A DNA stretch of 64,000 nt from Planctomycetaceae bacterium (lineage in GTDB: Bacteria > Planctomycetota > Planctomycetia > Pirellulales > Pirellulaceae): assembly GCA_020638975.1 (NCBI GenBank), contig JACKHN010000007.1:1-64000 (forward strand), given 5' to 3'. The position numbers and the translations under genes are program-made. The notes under the pieces were generated by a model. It did no database searches, had not been told where the DNA came from, and saw nothing but the letters and a program-made list of their open reading frames with translations. Positions 7,781 to 16,899 of this stretch are shown piece by piece (positions within the stretch are counted from its first letter, which is position 1; each line of letters begins with the position of its first letter).

Positions 7781-10347
7781 TACCGACATCCCTCCTTTCC
7801 GAGGAAGACACCGCTTTGGACCAGCGAGTGGATAAGATCTCGGATGCGATAGCCATTGCCCTCGCAGGCATCAAGCATCGATTCGATCTCTTCACGATCT
7901 GCGAACCGCACCGGTGTGCCTGTCGAGTAGAGCGTGAATTGATGCAATAAATTGCGTGCCAATTGCCGTGGATCGCTGGCGAAGATCGCCTTTACATCTT
8001 GGATGTCCGTGAAGACGCGACCATCACGAAGCTGTCCGCTGGCGTCGACCGACTCGGCGAGGGCGTAAGCAAAGTCGTGTCCAGCGCGGTCGATACCGCG
8101 GACGCTTTCACCGTGATCGATACCGCGGTAACGCGTCCTCCAGCCACCGAGGACATCAAAGTTCTCGAGCGCCAGACCCACTGGGTCAAACCTCGCATGA
8201 CAGGCCGCACAAGATTCCGACTTTGTATGCAACGCAAGCAGTTCACGAATTGTCTTCGCACCGCGAATATCGGGTTCGACCGCAGGGACACTTGCAGGTG
8301 GAGGCGGTGGCGGCTGACCGATCAGTCGCTCCATCACCCATGCGCCGCGGACGACCGGTGATGTCGAAGTCCCATTGGCGGACACCTTGAGAATCGCAGC
8401 CTGAGTCAGCAAGCCTCCGTAAGGACTGGCCTCTGGCAACGTCACCTTTCGTAGCTGTGAACCGGAGACCGGCTGCAAGTTGTAATGTTGAGCAAGACGC
8501 TCGTTCGCGTAGATAAAGTCCGCATCGACGAGCACGCTCGAAGGCAGGTTGTCGCGAATCATTGCGGTAAAGAACGCCCGTGTTTCTCGCTCCATCGAAT
8601 CGATCAAATAATCATCGAAGCGATACTCTGGATACAACCGGATGTCCGGATCGTCTCGACGTACGTGCCGCAGGTTGAGCCAGTAGTCGGTGAAGTTCTG
8701 CACAAATCGGTCGAACCCCGAACTTTCGATCAATCGGTCTGTCTCGCGATGCAGCGTGTCGGCATTGCGAAGTGTTCCTCTTCGAGCGAGGTCAGACAGC
8801 GTGGAGTCTGGTCGAGTGTTCGTGAGGAAGTGCGAGAGTCGCGAGGCAATTGCGTAGTGATCCATCGTGCCCGTTGAAGGATCCGACGGTTCCTTCAAAT
8901 ACAAGAAATGACCAGAGCAGAGGAAGGCCTTATATGCGGCGAGCATCGCTTCTACGAACGGGCTGCCCTGCGCGAGCCTCGCGTGGATGAGTTGTTCGTA
9001 CCGCTGAACTACTTCGTCAGGCACTGGTTCGCGGGCGGCAAGACCTACGAATCTGCGTAGCAGGCGCGGAGCATCCTGGGTCGGGTTGGTCGAAGCGACG
9101 ACTGCACCGAGATCATCAAACAACACCCGATGCGACGGCGGAGGCCACGACTCCGAGGAAATCGGCCCTTCGACTTCGAGCCATTGAAATGCGACACCCG
9201 GCTGTCCGCCCTCTGGAAATGGTGGGTAGCGATACGTTGGTGGTCCGCCATTAACATTGCGAGCGAGCGGAACTGGCAAACCTAACAAGCTGTACTCGAA
9301 GGTCTCGGTGGGGAGCAGCCGAACGGTGGTCTCGTAGATGCGAGCCTCTGGCTGAATGTCCATGATGCCACCTGTTGCCCGCACGTCGCCAGAGACGTCA
9401 GGTCCCGATGGCTTCCGGGCACGAAACGTCATCGGTACCGACTGTGTCGCCGGTTTTAGTTCGTATCCCGAGATCTGCAGCACAGCGCGAGCCGAAAACC
9501 GCACACGATATTCTCCCGGCAGCTGGGCAACAAAACTTTGTGGATATCCGTAGTAGGGCCAGTGAGCCGAGCGGAAGAGAGCGAGTTCGAGCGATGAATC
9601 CTCGCGCAGTGCATCAAGATCCTTCGGCGCGACCGCCCGATTGTCTTTGGCGAAGAACATCGCCTCGCGTTCGCCAAAGGTATTTGTCGCCGAAAACAAT
9701 TGTGTGCTTACGGCGCGATAGTTCGTCGCAGGTGGAGGCTCCAGGCCGCTCGCCATTGCCTGCCGCAGGGCCGCATCCGCAGCGTCAAGGTAGGCCGTGA
9801 GTTGCACGCGTGACATGTCGAGCATCGCAGCTGTCTTATTAAAACGATGTCCCTCGCGATCTGCGGGCAGCATGTCGCGAATATCGAGCTGCGGTAATTG
9901 GAGGAGATCACGCAGGTTCTGCTCGTACTCCTCTCGATTCAGCCGTCGCATCGGCCCGCGACCGTTCGCAATCACGTCTGCACGCTCTGCCTTCGCAATT
10001 GCACTGCCGAGCGACTCGAGCATTGCCTGTCGATCTTCGTTCCCCATGTCATTAGCATCGGGCGGCATCTCGCTCTTTTCAACGCGATCATGAATCAGAA
10101 TCCAGCGGTCACGGACGGCTCGATCATTGAGGTCGAAGGCGAGTGACGTCAGAACGAGTCCGCCTTCCGAGGACGGTTTGTCGTGACAGTCAAGGCAGTA
10201 CTGTTCTACGAGTCGAGTCAGCGATTCAGGTGTCTCAGAGGCACACAGGGAACCCGGCAGCATGAGACCACAAACTAGAAGCCACGCCATCGAGACGAAC
10301 CGAAACGTGGTCGGCACGCGGAGTTTGCTTGCGACGAGAATGATCAC
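7780..10347 (-). CDS. DUF1592 domain protein with planctomycete cytochrome c-like motifs
   Basis: An 855-residue exported protein (signal peptide about 15-36). Order seen: a CLDCH heme-type motif (51-55), a DUF1587-like region opening GPMRRLNREEYEQNLRDLL, a beta-rich middle, the DUF1592 region, a DUF1588-like region (LPEASPYGGLLTQAAILKVSANG), a second CxxCH motif (CAACHARFDPVG, near 713), and a DUF1585-like tail. The two CxxCH motifs suggest heme c attachment and electron transfer in the periplasm (inference from motif). It is translationally coupled to the DUF1552 gene by a one-base stop/start overlap. This two-gene unit recurs many times per genome in the phylum. Confidence 0.92.
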   Translation of the reverse strand: MIILVASKLRVPTTFRFVSMAWLLVCGLMLPGSLCASETPESLTRLVEQYCLDCHDKPSSEGGLVLTSLAFDLNDRAVRDRWILIHDRVEKSEMPPDANDMGNEDRQAMLESLGSAIAKAERADVIANGRGPMRRLNREEYEQNLRDLLQLPQLDIRDMLPADREGHRFNKTAAMLDMSRVQLTAYLDAADAALRQAMASGLEPPPATNYRAVSTQLFSATNTFGEREAMFFAKDNRAVAPKDLDALREDSSLELALFRSAHWPYYGYPQSFVAQLPGEYRVRFSARAVLQISGYELKPATQSVPMTFRARKPSGPDVSGDVRATGGIMDIQPEARIYETTVRLLPTETFEYSLLGLPVPLARNVNGGPPTYRYPPFPEGGQPGVAFQWLEVEGPISSESWPPPSHRVLFDDLGAVVASTNPTQDAPRLLRRFVGLAAREPVPDEVVQRYEQLIHARLAQGSPFVEAMLAAYKAFLCSGHFLYLKEPSDPSTGTMDHYAIASRLSHFLTNTRPDSTLSDLARRGTLRNADTLHRETDRLIESSGFDRFVQNFTDYWLNLRHVRRDDPDIRLYPEYRFDDYLIDSMERETRAFFTAMIRDNLPSSVLVDADFIYANERLAQHYNLQPVSGSQLRKVTLPEASPYGGLLTQAAILKVSANGTSTSPVVRGAWVMERLIGQPPPPPPASVPAVEPDIRGAKTIRELLALHTKSESCAACHARFDPVGLALENFDVLGGWRTRYRGIDHGESVRGIDRAGHDFAYALAESVDASGQLRDGRVFTDIQDVKAIFASDPRQLARNLLHQFTLYSTGTPVRFADREEIESMLDACEGNGYRIRDLIHSLVQSGVFLGKEGCR

Positions 10348-10507
10348 ACTGTGACTCCCACACTCTCTTGTTCATGCACGTCAGTCGGCCAACGGTTGCG
10401 ATACCGAGTCGTAACCGATTATCAGTATAAGCGATATTCGGAACGTCCTTTTCTTGAGGGGCGAGTTTTGCCCCGACGTTGGGAGTGGCGACGAAGGCAG
10501 TTAGCCG

Positions 10508-11386
10508 TTACTTGTTGGGTGCGACGGTCTGTGGTTGGGAACTAATCCGTTTGACGAAGTTAATCAGTAGGGGATGAGCTGGCTCGGCCATCTGGCCGTG
10601 ATTGAACCCGTCTAGTTCATAAAGTGTCGTGTCGGGATGCTTGACAACTTGCATCATCCTCCACATATAAGCGTTCTCCTCGTAACGTCCGAGCATTTCC
10701 AGCTCTCGATCCCCTGTGATTAGGAGCAGAGGTGGAGCGTCGTTGCGGAGATGAAACAAGGGAGCCATGTCGTCAATGATCGGTTGGTTTCCGTCGATGC
10801 CACGTTCTGCTCTGACCGTAAAGTGAGTGATCGTGTGGCCGCTGTAGGGGATCAAGCCAGCGATCTTGTCGGCGTCGATATCGTGAGCAGCAAGCCAACT
10901 TTTATCCAAGCCGATCATGCTGGTGAGATATCCACCCGCCGAATGACCACTCACGAAAATGCGTTCGCTCGACCCGCCGTACTTTTCGATGTTCTTAAAC
11001 GTCCAGGCCACGGCCGCAGCCGCGTCTTCGATGTATGCGGGTGACTGGACTTTCGGATGCAGCCGATAATTGACCGCAACGACGGCGATTCCTTTGTTTT
11101 CCAGCCCTTTCGGAACTGATCGATTGCCACCCTTTAAACCTCCGCCGTGAAACCAAACGACCGTTGAAAACTGTTTGACGTCCGTCGGATAGTACACATC
11201 CAAACGGCAACGCTCCTGCATGTACTCCGTCAGGTCGTCTCCTTCGCGATAGAGGATGTCTTCACGAGTCTGATAAGGCGGTTCCGAGACAAGCAACTCG
11301 TTAGCGTCTGCGTGCAACGGGCCAATCGATGTCAAAGCCGACAGCGACAAGATCGCGAGCGGGAAAAGTCTTATTCGGGTAAGCAT
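10508..11386 (-). CDS. Secreted alpha/beta hydrolase at the end of the malonate operon
   Basis: About 292 residues from the ATG at 11386, which has AAGGA about ten bases upstream and begins a signal peptide (MLTRIRLFPLAILSLSALTS). An alternative ATG at 11407 lies just after the stop of the preceding gene. The oxyanion motif is FHGGG (about 79-83) and the nucleophile elbow is GHSAGG (147-152, Ser149), as in BD-FAE/carboxylesterase-type enzymes. It is the last gene of a minus-strand run madL-madM-acyl-CoA synthetase. A link to malonate use, such as release of malonate from malonyl esters, is only a guess from position. It resembles the hydrolase at 4132 in overall plan. Confidence 0.85.
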   Translation of the reverse strand: MLTRIRLFPLAILSLSALTSIGPLHADANELLVSEPPYQTREDILYREGDDLTEYMQERCRLDVYYPTDVKQFSTVVWFHGGGLKGGNRSVPKGLENKGIAVVAVNYRLHPKVQSPAYIEDAAAAVAWTFKNIEKYGGSSERIFVSGHSAGGYLTSMIGLDKSWLAAHDIDADKIAGLIPYSGHTITHFTVRAERGIDGNQPIIDDMAPLFHLRNDAPPLLLITGDRELEMLGRYEENAYMWRMMQVVKHPDTTLYELDGFNHGQMAEPAHPLLINFVKRISSQPQTVAPNK

Positions 11387-11414
11387 TAGGTCAGCGTCCT
11401 TTTTCATATGATTC

Positions 11415-12905
11415 TCAGAAGAGTGTGGCCACCGCCGGCTTGGTGACTTTGCCCATCGCATTGCGAGGGAGCGCGTCGGCGATGTGCAAGTGCTTGGGTA
11501 TCTTGTAAGTCGAGAGTCGATCGCGGCACCAAGACCGAAGCATCTCCATCTCTAGTGATTCACCTTCGTTCAAAACGATAGCGACTGCAACCGCTTCGCC
11601 CCAAGTATCATCCGCGACGCCAACCACGGCACATTCCCGGACGGCAGGATGCTCGAGCAGTGTCGCTTCGATCTCTAATGCCGAGAGCTTGTATCCGCCA
11701 CTCTTGATGATGTCGACCGACTGCCGCCCCATGATTCGGTAGTAACCGTTTTCGAGAACGGCCATGTCGCCCGTTCGAAACCAGCCCTCTTCGAACGATG
11801 CGGCAGTGACTTCGGGGCGATGCCAGTATTCGTTGAATACACTCGGCCCACGCACCTGAATCTCTCCGGGCTCGCCTTCGCCGGTGATCACTTTGCCTTC
11901 ATCGGACTTGAGTCGCAACTGGACGCCGGGCAGCGGCTGCCCTACCATTCCTGGACGCCGATCGCCACGGTACGGATTGGAAAGCGCCATGCCGATCTCC
12001 GTCATGCCGTAGCGCTCTAGCAACTTTTGTCCCGTGAGAGCCGTCCACTGTTGGTGGACGCTCGCAGGCAACGCAGCAGATCCCGAAACCATCAACCGCA
12101 TCCGACCGAAGCCGGCGACCATCTTCTCTCGATTCGACTCGGACATCGATTCGAGAGCTTGAATCATCTTCACGTAGATCGTTGGCACGGCCATAAAGAC
12201 CGTATAGGCGTCGTCCGCAACTCGAGACAAGACTGCGTCCATCTCGAAATGAGGAAACGGCTCGATTGTCGCGCCCGACCAAAGAGCACAGGACATGACA
12301 TTGATAATGCCATGAACGTGATGCAGTGGCAGAAACAAAGGAATTCGATCGGTCGACTGCCATTGCCAAGCCTCGACTAAGGTTTCGATTTGCGCCTGAA
12401 TGTTCGCGTGCGTCGTCACGACTCCCTTAGGCTTGCTGGTCGTGCCGCTGGTATAAAGGATCATGGCCCGCCGTTGTGTGTCGATCGTCGGGAGAGCTTG
12501 CGGGTCGGTCGGCTCGAAATCGTCGACGATCGTCAGTCGTAGGCCCAACCGTTTGCAGATCGCTGCGACTTTGTCGCCGTATGCCTTGGAGACAACGACA
12601 CATTGTGCTTGTGAATCGGTCAGCGTGTATTCCAGTTCCGGTCCAGTAGCGGACAAGGATAAGGGAACCGCCACGCCGCCTGCTCGCCAAATGCCCCATT
12701 GGACGAGGACGTAGTCGAATCCGGCTGGCACCAGATAAGCGACCCGCCCTTCGTTCAGATCGTCGTCACCACGCAGCAGTGAACTGGCGAAAGCTGCCGA
12801 GCGAGCAAGTAGTTCGCTGTACCGGCGGTCTCCGACGACAGCGCGAATGGCGACGGCCTCGGAGTGTTGGCGGGCCCGGGCGATTATCGGGAGTTCGGAC
12901 ATCAA
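11415..12905 (-). CDS. matB: AMP-forming acyl-CoA synthetase, probable malonyl-CoA synthetase
   Basis: A 496-residue ANL-superfamily enzyme. Motifs: P-loop YTSGTTSKPKG (151-161), ERYGMTEIG (297-305), GWFRTGD (374-380), the hinge segment with VDIIKSGGYKLSALEIE (398-413), and the catalytic lysine near RNAMGKVTK (Lys486). The IKSGGYKLSALEIE segment and the ERYGMTEIGMALSNP stretch closely recall the MatB/ACSF3 group, which makes malonyl-CoA from malonate, CoA and ATP. The two malonate transporter genes lie directly upstream (16-base gap), which strongly supports malonate as substrate. No signal peptide; cytoplasmic. Confidence 0.87.
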   Translation of the reverse strand: MMSELPIIARARQHSEAVAIRAVVGDRRYSELLARSAAFASSLLRGDDDLNEGRVAYLVPAGFDYVLVQWGIWRAGGVAVPLSLSATGPELEYTLTDSQAQCVVVSKAYGDKVAAICKRLGLRLTIVDDFEPTDPQALPTIDTQRRAMILYTSGTTSKPKGVVTTHANIQAQIETLVEAWQWQSTDRIPLFLPLHHVHGIINVMSCALWSGATIEPFPHFEMDAVLSRVADDAYTVFMAVPTIYVKMIQALESMSESNREKMVAGFGRMRLMVSGSAALPASVHQQWTALTGQKLLERYGMTEIGMALSNPYRGDRRPGMVGQPLPGVQLRLKSDEGKVITGEGEPGEIQVRGPSVFNEYWHRPEVTAASFEEGWFRTGDMAVLENGYYRIMGRQSVDIIKSGGYKLSALEIEATLLEHPAVRECAVVGVADDTWGEAVAVAIVLNEGESLEMEMLRSWCRDRLSTYKIPKHLHIADALPRNAMGKVTKPAVATLF

Positions 12906-12921
12906 GAGAAGCCTTCGTACG

Positions 12922-13692
12922 TTAAACGATCGAACGTATCAGCATGAACAAAACCGAGGGGCCGAGCAAACACCCGAGTCCCGTGTAAAACGTCGCGGTC
13001 ATTGCGCCGTATGGCACCAACTTCGGATCGGTTGCTGCGAGCCCGCCAGCGACGCCGCTGGTTGTTCCCATTAGACCGCCAAAGATCAACGCCGATCGCG
13101 AATTGTCGAGTCCGATGTACGGTGCCACGAAGGGAGTCATCGTCATCACCAAGATCGATTTAATCAATCCCGCCGCGACGCTCAACGCGATCACGTCCGA
13201 GCTTGCTCCCAAGGCGGTTCCTGTCACGGGACCAACGATATACGTCGCGGCTCCTCCGCCGATCGTCGTCATGCTGACCGCGTCGCGATATCCGAAGCCG
13301 TAAGCGACAACGGCACCGACCAAAAACGACATGACAACTCCGACCAACAGCGAAACGATTCCGCTGATGCCTGTCTTACGAAACTCGTCCATCCGTACAC
13401 CGAGCGCCGTCGCCACGATCGCCAAATCCCGAAGCATTGCGCCTCCCATGACTCCGATTCCGGACAGTATCTCGATGTCGGCGATGCCTTTGCTCCCACC
13501 CGTCACGACTCCGCCGATGTAAGCCAGCAGCAAGCCGATCAGGATGGCAATCGCCGATCCGTGCAATCGCCCCCGCGTCAGACGTTCTGATGCGATGTAC
13601 GAGATCCAGACCGTAGCCCCCACGACGGCGAACGCTGTCACGAGCGAGTACTTCGTGAGCACTTGTTGCAATGATTCGAACACTTCCGTCAT
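12922..13692 (-). CDS. madM: Malonate transporter subunit MadM
   Basis: A 256-residue, almost wholly hydrophobic protein with about seven or eight membrane segments. The MadM pattern is seen: KYSLVTAFAVVGATVWISY at the start, the loop SIGIGVMGG-like GIGVMGGAMLRD, YGFGYRDAVSMTTIGGGA, and GLMGTTSGVAGGLAATDPKL near the end. MadL and MadM together form the sodium-dependent malonate carrier first described in Malonomonas rubra. The ATG overlaps the madL stop by four bases (ATGA), so the subunits are translationally coupled. Confidence 0.92.
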   Translation of the reverse strand: MTEVFESLQQVLTKYSLVTAFAVVGATVWISYIASERLTRGRLHGSAIAILIGLLLAYIGGVVTGGSKGIADIEILSGIGVMGGAMLRDLAIVATALGVRMDEFRKTGISGIVSLLVGVVMSFLVGAVVAYGFGYRDAVSMTTIGGGAATYIVGPVTGTALGASSDVIALSVAAGLIKSILVMTMTPFVAPYIGLDNSRSALIFGGLMGTTSGVAGGLAATDPKLVPYGAMTATFYTGLGCLLGPSVLFMLIRSIV

Positions 13693-14093
13693 GGTTTGTC
13701 TCGCCGCGGAGGTGAGCTCGTGCCTGTTGATTCCGGAGGCGATCGCCCGATGCGACTGATCAAAGGGACCATCGCAAAGCTAACGACGACAACGACGATA
13801 CCTGCAACGACCGCCACGGTACCGCCTCGGATCGCGGCAAGGACATCTTGGCTAGCTGCCATGGCAACCACGATTGGGATATAGATCGAACTCCAGAAGG
13901 TGATTCCTTGTTGAGTTGGCGGCTGCATTCGACCGGACTGTTGTAAACGGTCGCAAACTAGGATCAACAGTAGCATCGCGATTCCCACACCACCGACGTT
14001 GGCATCCACACCAACCAACACGCCCAGTAGTTGCCCAAGCACCACCCCCACGAGTAGACAGATTGATAACAATGCCGTGCCGTAGATCGCCAT
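13689..14093 (-). CDS. madL: Malonate transporter subunit MadL
   Basis: A 134-residue membrane protein with four predicted helices. It opens MAIYGTALLSICLLVGVVLG and contains GVGIAMLLLILVCD and ITFWSSIYIPIVVAMAASQD, the pattern of MadL. A purine-rich stretch (AAGGGAAGAAGAAAG) precedes the ATG. It is the first gene of the malonate uptake and activation unit. The roughly 230-base gap to the divergent ThuA gene should hold the operon promoter. No regulator gene is present next to it. Confidence 0.92.
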   Translation of the reverse strand: MAIYGTALLSICLLVGVVLGQLLGVLVGVDANVGGVGIAMLLLILVCDRLQQSGRMQPPTQQGITFWSSIYIPIVVAMAASQDVLAAIRGGTVAVVAGIVVVVVSFAMVPLISRIGRSPPESTGTSSPPRRDKP

Positions 14094-14327
14094 TCTTTCT
14101 TCTTCCCTTACGGTTCACATCGACGCCACGCCAACGGCATGGAGCTCGCACAACCTATCACGCACGATCCACCAGAACCATACGGTTGGGTAAGCCTCGC
14201 TTACGCACTTCGAAGTTGCGCTTTCTCACAACTGCGTCCCAATCACTCATCGCCGCGTTCGTTTGTTAGAATAGATTCCATCACTACGGCCATCGGCTGA
14301 TCTTCGCTCTACCAAATGAGAGTCCTT

Positions 14328-15209
14328 ATGAAAACAATGCCAATCAGGATCGCGCTTGCCATCGTTGCCTGTTCGTTGATCGTTCCACGCGTCCGCTCGG
14401 CTGATTCGTCAGCCGAGACATCGCCTCCATTGAAAGTACTGCTGGTCGCTGGCGGCTGTTGTCATGACTATCAGACGCAAACGAAGCTGCTGAAGGAAGG
14501 GATTGAACAGCGAATTCATGCGGAAGTTACGGTGGTTTGGAATCCGAGCACCACCACCGAGACAAAGTTCGAGATTTACGAATCCGATGACTGGGCCGAG
14601 GGCTTTGACGTCGTTATCCATGACGAGTGTTCGGCCAATGTCACCGAGCAGCCTTACGTCGATCGAATCCTTAAGGCGCATCGCGAGGGAACTCCCGCCG
14701 TGAATCTGCACTGCGCGATGCACAGTTATCGCTGGGGCGACTTCCGAAGTCCCGTCGAACCGGGAGCCGGCAATGCGGGATGGTATGAGATGATCGGTGT
14801 GCAATCGACTGCGCATGGCCCGAAGTCTCCGATCGATATTATCTACGCGGATTCGAGCCACGCAATTACGAAGGGGCTCACTGGTTGGAAGACGATTGAT
14901 GAAGAACTCTACAACAACGTGCGAGTTTACGGCGGGACTTCCGTACTCGTTAAAGGCAATCAAGTAACTCCACCGAGCAAGAAAGAGTTGAAGGAGAACC
15001 CGGACGCGCCGGCCAAGGAGGCGAGTGCTGTGGTTGCGTGGACCAATGAGTACGGTCCGCATAAGACGAAGATCTTCAGTACGTCGCTGGGGCACCAAAA
15101 CGAAACCGTGGCTGACGCGCGATACTTGGACCTTGTTGTTCGTGGATTGCTTTGGGCGAGTGGACACATTACCGCCGATGGCAGGCCGACGGAGGCGTAC
15201 GTAAAGTAA
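14328..15209 (+). CDS. Secreted ThuA-domain protein
   Basis: About 293 residues. The ATG at 14328 opens a clean signal peptide (MKTMPIRIALAIVACSLIV) with a GAGAG stretch just upstream; an in-frame ATG at 14316 is possible. The mature protein is a ThuA/class I glutamine amidotransferase-like fold: KVLLVAGGCCHDYQTQ at the start, a central DVVIHDEC, and VNLHCAMHSYRWGD. ThuA domains are tied to sugar metabolism in rhizobia, but the activity is uncertain and planctomycetes carry many exported copies. A sulfatase gene follows 99 bases downstream. Confidence 0.88.
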   Translation: MKTMPIRIALAIVACSLIVPRVRSADSSAETSPPLKVLLVAGGCCHDYQTQTKLLKEGIEQRIHAEVTVVWNPSTTTETKFEIYESDDWAEGFDVVIHDECSANVTEQPYVDRILKAHREGTPAVNLHCAMHSYRWGDFRSPVEPGAGNAGWYEMIGVQSTAHGPKSPIDIIYADSSHAITKGLTGWKTIDEELYNNVRVYGGTSVLVKGNQVTPPSKKELKENPDAPAKEASAVVAWTNEYGPHKTKIFSTSLGHQNETVADARYLDLVVRGLLWASGHITADGRPTEAYVK

Positions 15210-15308
15210 TGGTCTCTTGCGCAGCTGCCCGATCTTGAAAATCCAGTCTCATTTGCTGACACGTAATCGCCGTCCGCACGGCCATCGATAAAAGGACTAC
15301 AACTCACA

Positions 15309-16787
15309 ATGCTCCGTAATCTGTTAATTGCTTGCGTTTCATGGATGTTCGCTGCATCCGTTGTGATTGCCGATGAGCGACCGAACATCGTCTGGATTAT
15401 TCCCGATGATATGTCTGCCAACTTCTCGTGCTACGGAGAAACGGCGATCGAAACACCGAATGTGGACAGGCTCGCGGCGAAGGGCGTGAAGTTCACGAAC
15501 GCGTACGTAACGGCTCCTGTGTGCTCGACATGTCGGTCCGCGTTCATCACGGGAATGTATCAAACGAGCATCGGAGCCCAACACCACCGGAGTGGAAGAG
15601 GCACTGAGAAAATCCATTTGCCAGAGAACGTCGAACTCGTGCCAAAGCTCTTTCAAGAGGCAGGGTATTATACATCGATCAGCGGTTGGCCCGTGAACGG
15701 AAGACTTGGCAAAACGGATTACAACTTCGAGTGGGACGAATCGGTCTATGACGGAGCCGATTGGTCTGCAAGAAAAGAAGGTCAGCCGTTCTTCGCGCAG
15801 ATCCAAACGCAAGGCGGGAAGCTGCGGGGAAAGGATGTCGATGGTTGGGAGAAAGTCGCGTCCGCTGCGGAGAAGCGACTCGGAAGTCGGACACCCCTCG
15901 ACGCCGTCGTTCTGCCGCCTTACTACCCCAATCACCCGGACATTGTGCGTGATTGGGCTGCCTATCTGGACTCGGTTCGCATGACGGACGTGATGGTCGG
16001 TGAAGTTGTCGCGCGGCTGGAAAAGGAAGGAGTGCTGGACAACACGTTAATTCTGTTCATGACCGACCACGGAATCAGTCATGCTCGCGGAAAACAATTC
16101 ATGTACGACGAAGGGCTCCATGTTCCACTCGTCATCACTGGGCCGGGGATCACCGCGGGGACGGTTCGTAACGACGTGGTCGAACATATCGACATTGCCG
16201 CGTTGTCGCTTGCCGCCGCTGGCATCGCGATTCCGACCAACATGCAGGCGAAGAATATCCTTGCAGCGGACTACTCGCCTCGCGAAGCCGTCTTCGCGGC
16301 TCGAGATCGCTGCGACGAAACGGTTGACCACATGCGATCCGTGCGCACACAAGACTTCAAATACATTCGCAACTTCTTGCCGAATCGGCCTTACCTGCAA
16401 CCCTGTGCCTATAAGGACGACAAAGCCATCTTGATCGGACTTCGCGAGTATCAGCACGCCGGCAAGCTGAACGAGGTTCAACAATTGTTGTTCCGCGACG
16501 TTCGGCCTGAAGAAGAACTCTATGATGTCCATAAAGATCCTTACGAGATCGATAATCTGGCGGACGATCCGGCGTTTGCCGACAAACTTAAGGAATTGCG
16601 AGGCCGTTTGGACGCTTGGATGGACGAAACGGGTGACTGCGGTCGCGAGCCCGAATCGGTTGCGATGTACGACAGCGACATGGCGGTTTACCTGAAGACG
16701 CTGAAACGCAAGAACGATCCCGTCCATTTGAAGGTCATCGAGGACAATATCGCGCTGATGAAGCGATGGGCAGCCGAAGGCAAGTAA
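15309..16787 (+). CDS. Secreted family S1 sulfatase with atypical C-S-T-C-R active-site motif
   Basis: A 492-residue protein with a signal peptide (residues 1-21). Sulfatase landmarks: NIVWIIPDDMSANFSCYG with the metal-binding Asp33/Asp34, NVDRLAAKGVKFTNAY, the active-site region APVCSTCRSAFITGMYQ (Cys72 to Arg76), and FMTDHGISHARGK as the second metal cluster. It should cleave sulfate esters, most likely from sulfated polysaccharides outside the cytoplasm, after conversion of Cys72 to formylglycine. The residue after next from the catalytic Cys is Thr74 where Pro or Ala is usual (C-x-P/A-x-R), so maturation by the formylglycine-generating enzyme is less certain. No maturase gene is nearby. 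Confidence 0.92.
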   Translation: MLRNLLIACVSWMFAASVVIADERPNIVWIIPDDMSANFSCYGETAIETPNVDRLAAKGVKFTNAYVTAPVCSTCRSAFITGMYQTSIGAQHHRSGRGTEKIHLPENVELVPKLFQEAGYYTSISGWPVNGRLGKTDYNFEWDESVYDGADWSARKEGQPFFAQIQTQGGKLRGKDVDGWEKVASAAEKRLGSRTPLDAVVLPPYYPNHPDIVRDWAAYLDSVRMTDVMVGEVVARLEKEGVLDNTLILFMTDHGISHARGKQFMYDEGLHVPLVITGPGITAGTVRNDVVEHIDIAALSLAAAGIAIPTNMQAKNILAADYSPREAVFAARDRCDETVDHMRSVRTQDFKYIRNFLPNRPYLQPCAYKDDKAILIGLREYQHAGKLNEVQQLLFRDVRPEEELYDVHKDPYEIDNLADDPAFADKLKELRGRLDAWMDETGDCGREPESVAMYDSDMAVYLKTLKRKNDPVHLKVIEDNIALMKRWAAEGK

Positions 16788-16899
16788 CGACGAGGAGGCA
16801 CGGTAACGGCCACTCTGCGGAAGGACTCTTGGCGTTTTGTAGACCGGGGAGATCTGCTAGACTCCCGGCCTTCGATGTTTTCCGCCCAGGAGTCTCGCC

